NCBI GenBank assembly: GCA_018398575.1
Contig: JAGTXZ010000018.1
Coordinates: forward strand, 1,984,001-2,048,000
Length of the DNA stretch: 64,000 nt
Direction: 5' to 3'
DNA from: Ampelomyces quisqualis
Lineage: Eukaryota; Ascomycota; Dothideomycetes; Pleosporales; Phaeosphaeriaceae
This document shows, in pieces, positions 36,609-46,547 of this stretch (within the stretch, counting starts at the first letter, position 1; every line of letters begins with the position of its first letter). The notes below the pieces were generated by a model, which was not told the DNA's origin, ran no database searches, and saw only the letters and a list, made by a program, of their open reading frames with translations. Both the position numbers and the translations under genes were made by a program.

Positions 36609-38006
36609 TGATTATGCATCCATCATCTGGTCATGGCGTCTTGGCGAATATATTCGAAGTTTGCTCTTGTGCATTGGAGCTGCAGCATTTACGAGCTGAT
36701 CGTTAGCTCACATCCATGTTCTGGGTACTACGGACCTGTCTCTTCTATCTTAGCGAGCATTTGCAGTGACGTAAGAATTTGCCTGTTCGGCACGAGCAGG
36801 AGAAGCAACAGTTGTGGGCATGAAGAAGAGCGGACCATGCAAGATGAAGCCTAGCACTAGCTAGTCTATTGCTGCCATATGTAGCACCAGAAATGGGCTA
36901 CGATTTCGCACCGACCATGTTTGGCATTCCCTTGTTCTTTCCGTCATTAGGCTAGGACTTGTCGTTCATTCTATTGTCTCCTTTTCTGTCACATCATTTG
37001 TCTCTTCGCTCCTTATAGTAGAGAAAATTACACATGAAGCGAGCAAAGGACGCACTGGACTGGCTTCAGGGTCCTGGGTTGTAGCGTGCTGATCAGCTTC
37101 GTAATTGGAAAAGAACGTTCGGCAGCACTCGGCTTCGTCTTCCAACCTCATGTATTCTTTACTGTGAGTGACTTCTGTGCCCCCTCGGCTAAGATTGTTC
37201 GACTGCCATCTGATAACTTCGTTTCAGAGCTTGTAAGACTTGACGTTTGACTAACAACAGGTCCAAGCGACCACACCCACCTCTCGCAAGATCATATCGA
37301 CTATTTGCCCAGGGCGGGCGTTAGAATAAGATCGGACAGTCCGATTGCCCACGCGTTCAATCCACGGCTTTGTTTGTCTTGCTTCGGGACCCGACCATGC
37401 GTGCATATGCCTTGCTTGCGGGTCAGCAACACAGGCAGTCGCAATCCTGGTGCTTTGCCACAGCCAATGCATCTGCACTTCTCATGAACAAGACGTGCTT
37501 CCAAAGCGCCCCATCATGGCCTTCTCTTCTAGCTCACATTTGTTGCCGAGCATGGGTGGCCCTAAGCGACACCGCGCCAAGACTTCTGACATGTCGAAAG
37601 GAGGTTTTGGGTGGTCATCTCGGAAGTGATTCCATGATCAAGATGTGAGGAAATAAGCATTGCATGGTTGTCAGTGAAGGGGCCAAGGCTGAGAGCGTAC
37701 CGCATGCTGTTCATGTTTATAGAAATAGCATGTGTGATTATTATAGACTATGCTCTCTCAATTTTGCTGGCTTGCCATAGGTACTACACAGTACATGTAC
37801 AACACTTCATTAAAATCGCATGCCTTCTGAGGGTCGCAGAAGCGCCACCTCATGAGATCTCAGAAGATGCCTGAGGACTTGGCAGGGTGAAGCGCGGAAT
37901 CACGTGCTAGCGGCATAGCTGACTAACAAGCGAGCCGCCCCATCTCCGCACCCACACTTGATATTCTCTCGGGGACACGCCACAACACATCCACACATCC
38001 GACAAA
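36609..38006. other. Intergenic between the BNI4-like gene and RPS25
   Basis: It holds the 3' flank of the BNI4-like gene and the promoter of the ribosomal protein gene. No coding feature seen. Confidence 0.5.
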
Positions 38007-38575
38007 ATGGTATGTCGCAAACAGCAAAATCCAATACATAGATGAGAGAGGCCGGCTGCTGACTGTATTAAAGGCACCTGCAGCAACTGGAGGCAAGAAG
38101 CAGAAGAAGAAGTGGTCCAAGGGCAAGGGTACGTGAACAGTAATGCACACAACCCAATATGTTCTCAACGTCGAGGCCATCCCCGCCAGCCTCAGTTACG
38201 ACCTCAAATATATCCGCAACTCCGCGCGCCCGCAACCTCCGCTACCACAAGCCCCGCCACTAACAGCGATGTAGTCAAGGACAAGGCCAACCACGCCGTC
38301 GTATTCGACAAGCAGACCAACGACAAGCTCCAGAAGGATGTCCAATCCTACCGCCTCATTACCGTCGCCACCCTCGTCGATCGCTTGAAGATAAACGGTT
38401 CGCTTGCACGAACAGCGCTTGCCGACCTCGAGGCAAACGGCCAGATCAAGAAGGTTGTCGGTCACTCGAAGTTGAACATCTACAGTATGTTGCTCCAGCA
38501 CAACCATGGCCCGTGGAATGACGATGGTCGTAAGCTAATAGTTTTGCAGCCCGAGCAGTCAGCGCAACAGACTAA
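38007..38575 (+). CDS. RPS25: 40S ribosomal protein eS25
   Basis: Exons 38007-38009 (the ATG alone), 38074-38128, 38275-38484 and 38550-38575 encode 97 residues, the normal eS25 length. The introns are 64, 146 and 65 bp with good branch points (ctgac, ctaac, ctaata). The N-terminus is a Lys-rich tail (K-K-Q-K-K-K-W). A winged-helix core follows, with L-I-T-V-A-T-L-V-D-R-L and H-S-K-L-N-I-Y-T-R. eS25 sits in the small subunit head near the E site. An intron directly after the start codon is common in ribosomal protein genes of filamentous fungi. The assignment is secure. Confidence 0.96.
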
Positions 38576-39158
38576 GCGGCTCGTCTCGGATAAAGCAAAT
38601 GGTTGTGGATGTGAGACACGGGTGCTCGTTTCAGCTTATCAACGTCATTCCTCTTTCCCACTTCCCAACGGCGTCTTCATGGAGATGAATGGATCATATC
38701 ACATTGGGCATGCGTTCATAGCGGACATGAATTGAGGAAACGGATTCGGACAAAACACCGGGTCCGCGACCAGGTGTCGGTTACGTATTGAATGAAAAAA
38801 AAATCCCTGAACAAAATAAAGGGGCATATGGACGTGGATGTAACCATCTCGCATTCGTACCGTTTCCACCTCTCTGCCGTGACGGTATACTCCAGCCAGC
38901 ATACCATTTTGTGCACTTAATGATGCACTACGCTTCGGGCCTCTTGCACAAGATGCCAATGAGCATGCCCTCTCCATGTATCTAACAGGGAGGCATGGCC
39001 GTTTAGCACTTGCTACTCCCCCAGCCTACGGTGCTTTTCCACCATGGCAAGTCTGCGATACCAGTTTGAGGTCAGACAAGCGTTGGAAGCACATGACACA
39101 AACCTGTTCGTGTGAATACCAAACGATTTTCAAATATCTTTCAGCCACGAATTCACAT
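38576..39158. other. Convergent 3' flanks of RPS25 and the MAPR-type gene
   Basis: No coding signal; both neighbouring genes end here, so it should hold two poly(A) regions. Confidence 0.5.
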
Positions 39159-40028
39159 CTAATCATACTTTCTAACCGGCCTACTCTTCTCCGCCTGGTC
39201 ACACAACTTCCTTACCGGCATCTTCTCCAACCACCCTTTCTCCCTCGACACCTCGCCAACCTTCCTATACGCCTTGCCCTTATCCCCTCGAAACAACGTA
39301 TGCCAATTCTCCAGCCCCGCAACGACCTGCTTGCGTGCGCTCCGCAGCTCCTGCGCATGCCGATTCTTGCGCTCGCCCGCACTCAACGGCTTGCGCGCCT
39401 TTGCCTTGTCGCGGTCTTGCGGGGTAGCGGAGTCTTTGAGCTCCGGGTCGACAGGCAGGAACATTTGCTCTACGCCGCGCAAGTCTGGGACGGCGTCTTC
39501 GGCAAAACACCCCGTGATGAAGGCGCGGGCTGCGTCTTTGCCTGCGAAAACGTGGTAGGAGCCGCCGGGCCCGTAGGTCTGCGGGGAGATGGAGACGTCG
39601 TAGATGGTGCCGTTGATGGCGAGGTAGATTGGTCGGGAGGGGTCTGTGCCGTCGTAGGCGGCGAGTTGGGCGTCGGTAAGGGAGATCTCGCGGTGCTTGC
39701 GGGAAATGGTATGAATTAAAGACGTTTTTGGAGGGTGGGGCGATGGACGTACAAGAAGTGCTTTCCATTCTCGCGCTCGTGTCCACCATGGGTTGTAGCC
39801 CCATGTCATGCTCTCGCCGCTCGAGGTCAGGTAGCTCAATCCACTGCTGAGGAGCAATACCCCACTGACGATGCGCAAGACATCGAGGACCGAGACATGG
39901 CTGGAAGTTGCGGCTGCTTGTTGCTTGACGGCCTTCTTGAGTTCGGCTTTCTCTTGCTCGCCAATGAGCTTTGGCTTGCTTGGGGATGATGCGGGAGCGG
40001 GCCTTCGATACCGCGCTGCAGAGGACAT
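39159..40028 (-). CDS. Cytochrome b5-like heme/steroid-binding (MAPR-type) membrane protein
   Basis: Exons 40028-39753 and 39695-39159 (minus strand) give 270 residues. A 57-bp intron (39696-39752, GTACGT...AAG) is a multiple of three without a stop, so an unspliced reading of 289 residues is also open. The protein has a basic N-terminus, one membrane segment near residues 47-65 and then a cytochrome b5-like domain. That domain is marked by L-T-D-A-Q-L-x-x-Y-D-G, P-I-Y-L-A-I-N-G-x-I-Y-D-V, Y-G-P-G-G-x-Y and F-A-G-K-D-A-x-R-A-F, typical of MAPR/PGRMC proteins that bind heme. The basic C-terminal tail contains a W-H-x-L-F motif. Family members act at the ER in sterol metabolism; this longer fungal form is uncharacterised to my knowledge. 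Confidence 0.85.
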   Translation of the reverse strand: MSSAARYRRPAPASSPSKPKLIGEQEKAELKKAVKQQAAATSSHVSVLDVLRIVSGVLLLSSGLSYLTSSGESMTWGYNPWWTRAREWKALLVRPSPHPPKTSLIHTISRKHREISLTDAQLAAYDGTDPSRPIYLAINGTIYDVSISPQTYGPGGSYHVFAGKDAARAFITGCFAEDAVPDLRGVEQMFLPVDPELKDSATPQDRDKAKARKPLSAGERKNRHAQELRSARKQVVAGLENWHTLFRGDKGKAYRKVGEVSREKGWLEKMPVRKLCDQAEKSRPVRKYD

Positions 40029-40751
40029 TGTTGCGACTGTGTCGGGAGGGTGGTGGCTTGCTTAGCTAGCGTTGTTTGTCCCGAAGCGTATACCAATTGC
40101 TACAATCAAGTGTCTAGTAAAATCGATATCTGTTATTTGTGTTGATGTCTGCGCAGCTGTACGTGCAGCGAGCATGCGTAAGTCTTTGCGCCTAACTTGA
40201 TACTCGATTGTATTCAGGCCGCAGGTCAGCATCAGAAGTCGGAGCTTGCGGTGTTCCAGTCTCGCCGGGATAGGGTCGGATGTGTGCGCGTGCGTGTGGA
40301 TATATTGAATCGACTTCTGGCTCATTGGCTGATGTCATGGGCGTTGCTCCGTAGACTTCGGTTATATGGACTACCGTATGAAGTAGATTTGACATGAGGA
40401 GCTGAGCTAGTCTACGGTCCCGAGTCGGCTCCGAGGCTCTAAGCCAGTCAAAACTTCTGCATCAAACTCCAGCCACGCACTGCCATGTGGCTAACATCCG
40501 GGGGCCGAGTCTCCTCATCTCAAATCTGTACAGTAGCTCCGTCCAAGCGCAGGCGAGATGGACATATCGGGTTGTGAAATGATAAAACTCGGGTAGGGGT
40601 TTTTCGGTCATGCATGGTATATGTATTAGCATATATTACAGAAATAGAGTTCTCTCAGCCAGCATTGGTTGGTACTGGAAGTGAAGGTTAATGTACAGTC
40701 CATTACATAATGCATGAGCATGATCGCAGGCCAAACAGATGGCGCCATAAC
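40029..40751. other. Intergenic between GTR2 3' end and the MAPR-type gene promoter
   Basis: No coding feature recognised. Confidence 0.5.
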
Positions 40752-42146
40752 TCATCCGTCGTTGGTGGCACGTATCTCAACATGAGCCTCTCGATCGCTT
40801 TTTGGGAACACCTGCTTAAGGCCTGCTTGGAAAACACCAACGTTGTAGTCGATAATCGCCTTCTTCTCGGCTGGATGTTCTTGACCCATGATACACACCA
40901 GGGCGAGATACCTATACCTTTTAGCACTTGTGCGTTCACTCGGATGATAGAGCTTACTTATTGATCTCGCGAAGGTACAGGTACCTGCTCCCCTTTTTCT
41001 CCATGGTAATTAGACTTTCCGCGTCATTGTTGCCCGTTTCACTATCATTTGTTGCTTCGTCCGGTCGATCCCAGCCGTAGATTTCGCTGACGTCGATCAC
41101 GACGTCGATGTAGTCTGAGCAGACTTCATAGGTGGCGATATCGGTGGGACTTGTATCAGTCGCAATGTAAATCTTGCTCATGATATCGAAGAGGTACGCC
41201 TTCTCGATGTTGCATGCACCGCAGAGGTTGTTCAGCAGTGCTTCCAGTGTAGGGAGCTGGGGTATGAGCTTTTGTATGACCTTGCTGAAAGCTTCGAAGA
41301 TGGAATGATCGTAGATGCTCGTCTGGTAGAACGATATCGGCGCTTGCTCGTAGCCGTTGTCACTGAGCTCGTCTTGAACGCGCTGGATAATGTCTCGGAA
41401 TGTGTCACCTCTGAAGTCGTCTGACAGGCCGTCGACTTTATGGACAAAGACCTCAATGTTGATGTTGGGATATGATTGCTGGAGGTTCAGTATGGTCATG
41501 TTTAGTCGTTGGATGGCGTCAAGATACTCGTCCTGTGCATCGATGACCCATATCAGTGCTCCGATCTCTTCAAAAATATTGTCTGTGTCGAAGGCTGGGT
41601 CGAAGTAGTCCAGATGACCAGGCAAGTCCCATACTTGGAAGTCCATGAACGAGCTAACACAATCAATTAGGCATGGTACACATGGGGCAGTTGCCTACTG
41701 ACTGCATTGACTCTTTCTTGATTCGGTATGTAGTCTCGAGATATAGCGTCTCGCTCGGCGGGAGCTTATGGAAGACCACGCTTGATATGGAAGACTTGCC
41801 GCTCCTTTCCCGCAGCGTTAGCCATAACAATTGCACGCTCAAGTCGGAGCGCTCACCTCCGCTGACCCATGAGCAGTAGGCGCGGCTTGCCATCTCCGGC
41901 CTTGCTATTGGGCATTCGGCCCGTGTGATATTGCGGCGGAAACTCTTGTGGCGGTTGTTCGGCGTTGGGAAGATCCTGCAGAAAGCGCTCCATGGTCAAC
42001 TGTGCTCGAGGATCCAGCAGCGACGAGCTCGCCGACGACTGTTTGAGGTGTTGTGCGCCATGTCCATCTTCCCGTCTTTGAAGATGGCGGTGGCCTTCTC
42101 CTGTCAACGGCGAAGAAGGACGCTGTGCAATGATGCGAGATTCCAT
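40752..42146 (-). CDS. GTR2: Rag-type GTPase Gtr2 (RagC/D homologue)
   Basis: Exons (minus strand) 42146-41857, 41804-41703, 41653-40958 and 40911-40752 give 415 residues. The introns are 52, 49 and 46 bp; the second uses the rarer donor GTCAGT, chosen because it restores the conserved M-H-S-F-M-D-F junction. The GTPase domain has the P-loop G-Q-R-R-S-G-K-S (about 94-101) split by intron 1, the G3 segment W-D-L-P-G and the G4-like H-K-V-D. A roadblock-type C-terminal domain follows and ends with I-N-K-Y-L-A-L-V. Gtr2 pairs with Gtr1 on the vacuole to relay amino acid sufficiency to TORC1. I chose the ATG at 42146 because residues 35-60 still resemble fungal homologues; 41993 is an alternative. 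Confidence 0.9.
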
Positions 42147-42959
42147 GAGAAGGGATCGGTGCACAGGGTATATTGCTAAAGCGCCAAAGTGTAGGAGACG
42201 GAAATCAGACGCGAACGATGCGGTGAAGCTAGCAAGGACGTCTTTTTCACCTTCACCTGACCTGGGACATTTGTGCGGTGGAGCGTAGTACACCCTTCAG
42301 GGTCTAGATATCGTGCCGCAATGCCGTGTAGGACAGGACCGGGCAATAGGACGGTATGCACAGTAGGAGATTGACAGGAAGACGGTGATGGGACACTCCG
42401 AAGCAGCGTGTGGTTCTACAAGAGGGACACGCACAGGCAGTCGGCGCGCTCACGCCGCGCAGGGACACATGGTGTATGTAGGGCTGAGGAGGGAGCGGGC
42501 TGTGGCGCCGAAAGAAAAGCATGCGCCGAAACGAACCGTGGCCGCGGCAGGAGCGCAGGGGATATACATAGCAAAAAGAAACGGCGTCCAAGCTGCCGGC
42601 GCATTGCTCACCTCCATAATCTGTCCGTGGCAGAGTCGTTGCGGCGCAATGGCGCGGGAGGGAAATGGTTTGGGCCGCACGCACAAGGCGCCTCGACTGA
42701 ACTGTAGCCCAACCAGACGCTCCGTTCCGCGTCGATGGCGAGCAGAAAGACGATGCTGCCCTCGCCGGCACTCTTCGGGCAGTCGCTGGCCAGTCTGCAG
42801 TGATGGTGACAATTGTAGCGGTCAGTGCTGCCAGCAGGCGTCGGTCACAGTGGTTGCAGGGATATCCTCTCTGGCCGAGGGCTGGGCGGTGCAAGCGGCC
42901 GAGCGCCTGGACTGAGACTCTGAGAAGAGCGCGGGTCGCTGCGGGACTCGACGACTGGT
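42147..42959. other. GC-rich upstream region of GTR2
   Basis: An open minus-strand frame of 277 codons (42304-43137) crosses this region, but only its first ~60 codons resemble a protein (the RNase H remnant listed separately). The rest shows no family and is probably promoter and leader DNA of GTR2. Confidence 0.45.
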
Positions 42960-43255
42960 CGGAGCGATACTGCGGGCGAAAGCTTCTTGACCAGAAGACC
43001 ACAGGGTGCCAGTTTCTATCTGAATGGAGCTGAGAGAAGATGCCCGCTACTCCTTGAATGGAGGCATCGGTCTTCAGCTTAGATGCGCGGGCGCGTCGCG
43101 GGCGAGTCGACAGCTCCCCGCCGCAACATCCTTCCATATATACTGAGTTAGCTTATAAGCTTTAAGGAAGAATATTAGATTACATATGTTATTCTATATA
43201 ACAAAAAATAAGATTATATAAAGTAAGCTAAGACACAACACAACGTAAGTAGACT
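42960..43255 (-). mobile_element. Gypsy retrotransposon scrap: RNase H fragment plus RIP-mutated tract
   Basis: On the minus strand from about 43090 to 42970 the frame reads L-K-T-D-A-S-x-x-G-V-A-G-I-F-S-Q ... W-H-P-V-V-F-W-S-R-S-F. This is the start of a Gypsy RNase H, with its catalytic Asp in T-D-A-S. Base composition there is normal. Immediately beyond (43139-43255) the DNA becomes AT-rich and TpA-rich like the left half of the window. It is a short relic inserted between GTR2 and the prefoldin gene. No LTRs seen. Confidence 0.6.
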
Positions 43256-43518
43256 CAACAATCTGGTTCTATTTCCTATAGTAACATGTTTTTCTATTAC
43301 GTGTGTAGATCTCGTAATCAGCCTGGTTTACATGCTCCGCGACATTAGCAAGATGTGATTTGGTGTTCCTCCTGAAGTGTTAGAGTATGTGCACACACTC
43401 ACAGTTGCTAAGCTGTGGTTAACAACAGAGGGTTTGTGATTGTTGATATTTTCGAGTGCTTCCTTCTTGAGATATTGTCGCTAGTATTTGATTTGTATGC
43501 CGTCGGAATATCGCACAA

Positions 43519-44113
43519 TCATGTCTCCAAATTGATACGGCGTCCGAAGCGACCATACAGCGCCTTCTTCAGCTCTCCCATCTCTTCTTGAATCGCCTCG
43601 AGCCTGCACCTTAGCTCTCCAACATCTGCATCGATGGTCTCTGTCGATGCTTCTAGCAGCTCCAAAACCTGTGGCTGTGGTAATGACACGAAGCAATCGC
43701 CGACCTTGTATCTGCGGATGGTTAGACCTTTGGCGCAGCGAGAAAGCCTCTATCAAGCTTGTATCCGGCGTGGAAAGACGTACGGTACTTTTTCCTTCTC
43801 GTCAACAAGTTCGAGCTCTGTAGATATCTCCTCAAGGTCTTCCTTCTCCTTCTGCGCGCCAAGTCAGCTGAAGGGTTTCTGAGTACACCGCCGCATATGA
43901 GAGCCTACAATTTTTGCCCGCAGCTCCTCTTCCAGAGCTTCTTCCTTCTGATGCAGTGAACTGAAGCGGTTGATCTTCTCTTGATCTTCGCGGCGCACTT
44001 CCAAGTCCTCGCCGCCTGCTGAGTCCTCTTCCTCCTTGGTGAGCTGCTGTATTCTTAGCGCCTCTTCGCTTGGTGTGCGAAATTTGTGTGAAGCGCACCA
44101 TGCGACCCTGCAT
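43519..44113 (-). CDS. Prefoldin subunit 4
   Basis: Exons (minus strand) 44113-44099, 44043-43909, 43851-43784 and 43711-43519 give 136 residues, the usual size. The introns are 55, 57 and 72 bp. The first exon codes for only five residues; splicing then gives M-L-T-K-E-E-E, the expected start of fungal PFD4. Long N- and C-terminal helices form the prefoldin coiled coil, including E-V-R-R-E-D-Q-E-K-I-N-R-F and L-Y-x-R-F-G near the end, with the short K-V-x-Y-K-V-G-D-C-F hairpin between. Prefoldin is a hexameric co-chaperone that passes unfolded actin and tubulin to the CCT chaperonin; this is the Gim3/PFDN4 beta-type subunit. Confidence 0.92.
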
Positions 44114-44544
44114 AGTGTTATAGGGTGTTCAGGTGGCCGAAAACCATTAACAGTGGAACCAAATTTAGGAGGTTAGCTATTCTTGCCGCAACCGAGTTCA
44201 GTGGTGGTGGGACTCAACGGTGGTTGCCGTATGCGGGTTTCATAGGTTATCCATCAGTGCCAAGCCCGCCTATCTTGCAACCATGATATTCCCAACTTCG
44301 ACGGCGACATGCGCTTTTTCAAGATGAGAAAAAGCATATATGATCGGTTCTAACCTACGGTTAAAAAATATATCAAGCAAACAATCCAGTCCTATCCAGT
44401 AGGATGCAATAAACGAAAAAGATATTGAAGTGAGGTACGTAGAGCAGAATAACTACGCCATCCTAGAAACAACCTGGTATCATCCCAATCCAAACGCCAT
44501 GGATTCCATCCTCCCATCGACACTCCCCCGAACCCACGTATATC
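44114..44544. other. Intergenic, prefoldin promoter and MTW1 3' flank
   Basis: No coding feature recognised in 431 bp. Confidence 0.5.
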
Positions 44545-45818
44545 TCAACTCGTATCCATTTCCTCTCCACTCTCTGCCGCAGCATCCGCATCCGCATCTT
44601 CCATCCTAACATCCTGCTTCTTCCCTCTTCCCAGACTCTGCACCAAGCTTTCCAACCCCCTCACTTCCTCCGCGCCAGCTCTCCGTCCGTCCCAAACCCC
44701 TTCAACACCATCTTTCGTGTCAACACCTCTTCGCTCAAGTATCCTCTTGCTCTGACTCTCGAGATATACTTTGCGTTCCCGTATCATTTCATCCAAGGAC
44801 TTGGTAGATGATGTTGACGTGGGCAGAGCGGTCGTGGCAAGGTGCGGTTGTAAAGACGAGAGCAGTTGGCGCAAATATGGCAGTTGACTGGTCGTGAATA
44901 TCGTGTGAGTTGTGAGAGGCGTGCGTGATTCAAGTGATGTATTTGACGTCTGTGGGAGAGGCTGTACACCAAGTGCTTGTGCTGCTAGGGTATGTGTCAA
45001 GAACGCGAACAGCGCATCGCCGTTCTGTCCACTGCTCGTTAGCGCCGCTGGTGATGTTGACGATCGTGGTTCGCGCTTTGGCTCTGAACTTGGTTGTAGT
45101 AGAGCTCGAAGACGGCCAATCTGCGCATTGTTGCGAGTCTTTTCTGCGATAAGGGCGGCGTTGAGTTTCTTAGTCTCGATGAGCTTGCGGCGGAGAGTGT
45201 GGACAGCTTCGGGCGTGAGATTTGGGTCTTTAGAAAGGCTTTTGACATTCTGAAAGCGAATTGTTAGTGAGTTGTTGCAATGCTTCTCTTCTATCTTATA
45301 CCACTTGCCTCGTAATGCCCCAATCTCACCCAATTGACCAATTCCTCCTCTCCTCTCGGTAAACATAAAACGTTCCGCAATGTCCAAATCTCCAACCGAT
45401 CGAAATTCTTGTCCACAGCATTCTCCATAAGTGTCTCGAGCTTCAGGACTCCTTCTTCAATCTCCAGTTGTGCTTCAGGGTAAATGTCGTTGCCATCTTC
45501 GCCTTTCTCTGGCGTTCGACCTTCGGCATGGTAGCGATCGGAGAATCCGAGAAGCGCTGGATCGGCGGAGAGCAATCCAGTCTCGAAGGAGTCGGTACAG
45601 CGATAAAGGACTTCATTTACGGCGTTAATTATGTCGTCGATTAGGGACTACAAATCGTATGTTAGCATCTTGTGGAGTGGTTCGCGATCTCGTGGTTGCG
45701 TGTGTTTGGTGGGGTGCTGGAAATGGTTGGCTTGCGCCGGCTTGCGACGTACAATCGGAGGCCATGTGAAGTGCTCTGTAAGAAGCATATTCTCTTGCTG
45801 CTTCACGCTCGCCATCAT
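44545..45818 (-). CDS. MTW1: Kinetochore protein Mtw1/Mis12 (MIND complex)
   Basis: Exons (minus strand) 45818-45753, 45647-45309 and 45249-44545 give 369 residues. Intron 1 is 105 bp (GTACGT). Intron 2 is 59 bp and appears to be a GC-AG intron (GAG|GCAAGT ... TTTCAG). Two Met codons are adjacent at the start and I used the first. The N-terminus has the Mis12 signature L-L-T-E-H-F, then S-L-I-D-D-I-I-N-A-V-N. A helical region follows with N-F-D-R-L-E-I-W-T-L-R-N and a Leu/Arg-rich coiled coil. The C-terminal third is Ser/Thr-rich, then acidic. Mtw1 is the core of the MIND/Mis12 complex, which links the centromere-bound inner kinetochore to Ndc80 and KNL1. Confidence 0.88.
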
Positions 45819-46547
45819 GTCTCACAACGCTGCAGTGTTGTCCAAAAATGATGCGTGGTCATCTTGCGCGCTGTTGCGACGCGCACCGGCCGTGTTTACT
45901 TCCGACTGGGATGTTAGCCGTGCGCTAGTTGTGCACTAACCTGTCCTGGTGGGTCAAATACAACTGCTACTCATCTATACTCCGTAGCAAAGCTCCTTTT
46001 ACACATAGTCACGAAACAGATATGTTTGGAAAGATGGAGATTCTGCATTCATTGCATGAAACTATTGGTCCATCACGATAGTTGATACATTCTCAAGCAT
46101 TTTTTCGCTCGGAAACTAGATTATACAGTGCCACAGGTGATGAGCCCTTCTGCAGCGTAATCATGCGAAGACATGAAGATAGCGTATCATTCGAACCGTC
46201 TTCGTGCCCGCCTGCCTTCCACACCTGCTATGCGCGTGCTAGTATGAATTTTAAAACTCGATTGTTGAAATGTGGCAACTAACGGACATTTGAATGCCAA
46301 AGCATACTTTATTCACCGGGGCACCATCGTAGCAGTAAAAGAACTACCAGTAACCAACATAACACTGACTCTTAACGCCAAAAGCCTTTGGGATACCCAG
46401 GTCCTCCATGCGTCATGTCGCTGTCGTAAATGCAATAGATGTGAAGCAAAACTGCCGCCGATCCCAATTCTGTGGTCCTGGAGCTGCGTGGCGGCGCTGG
46501 AGAGCTATGCAAGACGCCCTATTCGAGGACGTGGAATCAGGTGCTGC
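45819..46547. other. Intergenic between MTW1 and the LAMMER kinase
   Basis: It holds the promoter of MTW1 and the 3' flank of the kinase. No coding feature recognised. Confidence 0.5.

Noticed and set aside
38976..39719. 247-codon plus-strand frame opposite the MAPR-type gene
   Set aside because: It is the antisense shadow of a clearly conserved minus-strand gene.
41993..41993. Met at 41993 as the start of GTR2
   Set aside because: The 50 codons upstream still resemble the N-terminus of fungal Gtr2, so 42146 was preferred; not fully excluded.
42304..43137. 277-codon minus-strand frame as a gene
   Set aside because: Only the first ~60 codons resemble a protein (Gypsy RNase H); the rest has no family and is GC-rich DNA upstream of GTR2.
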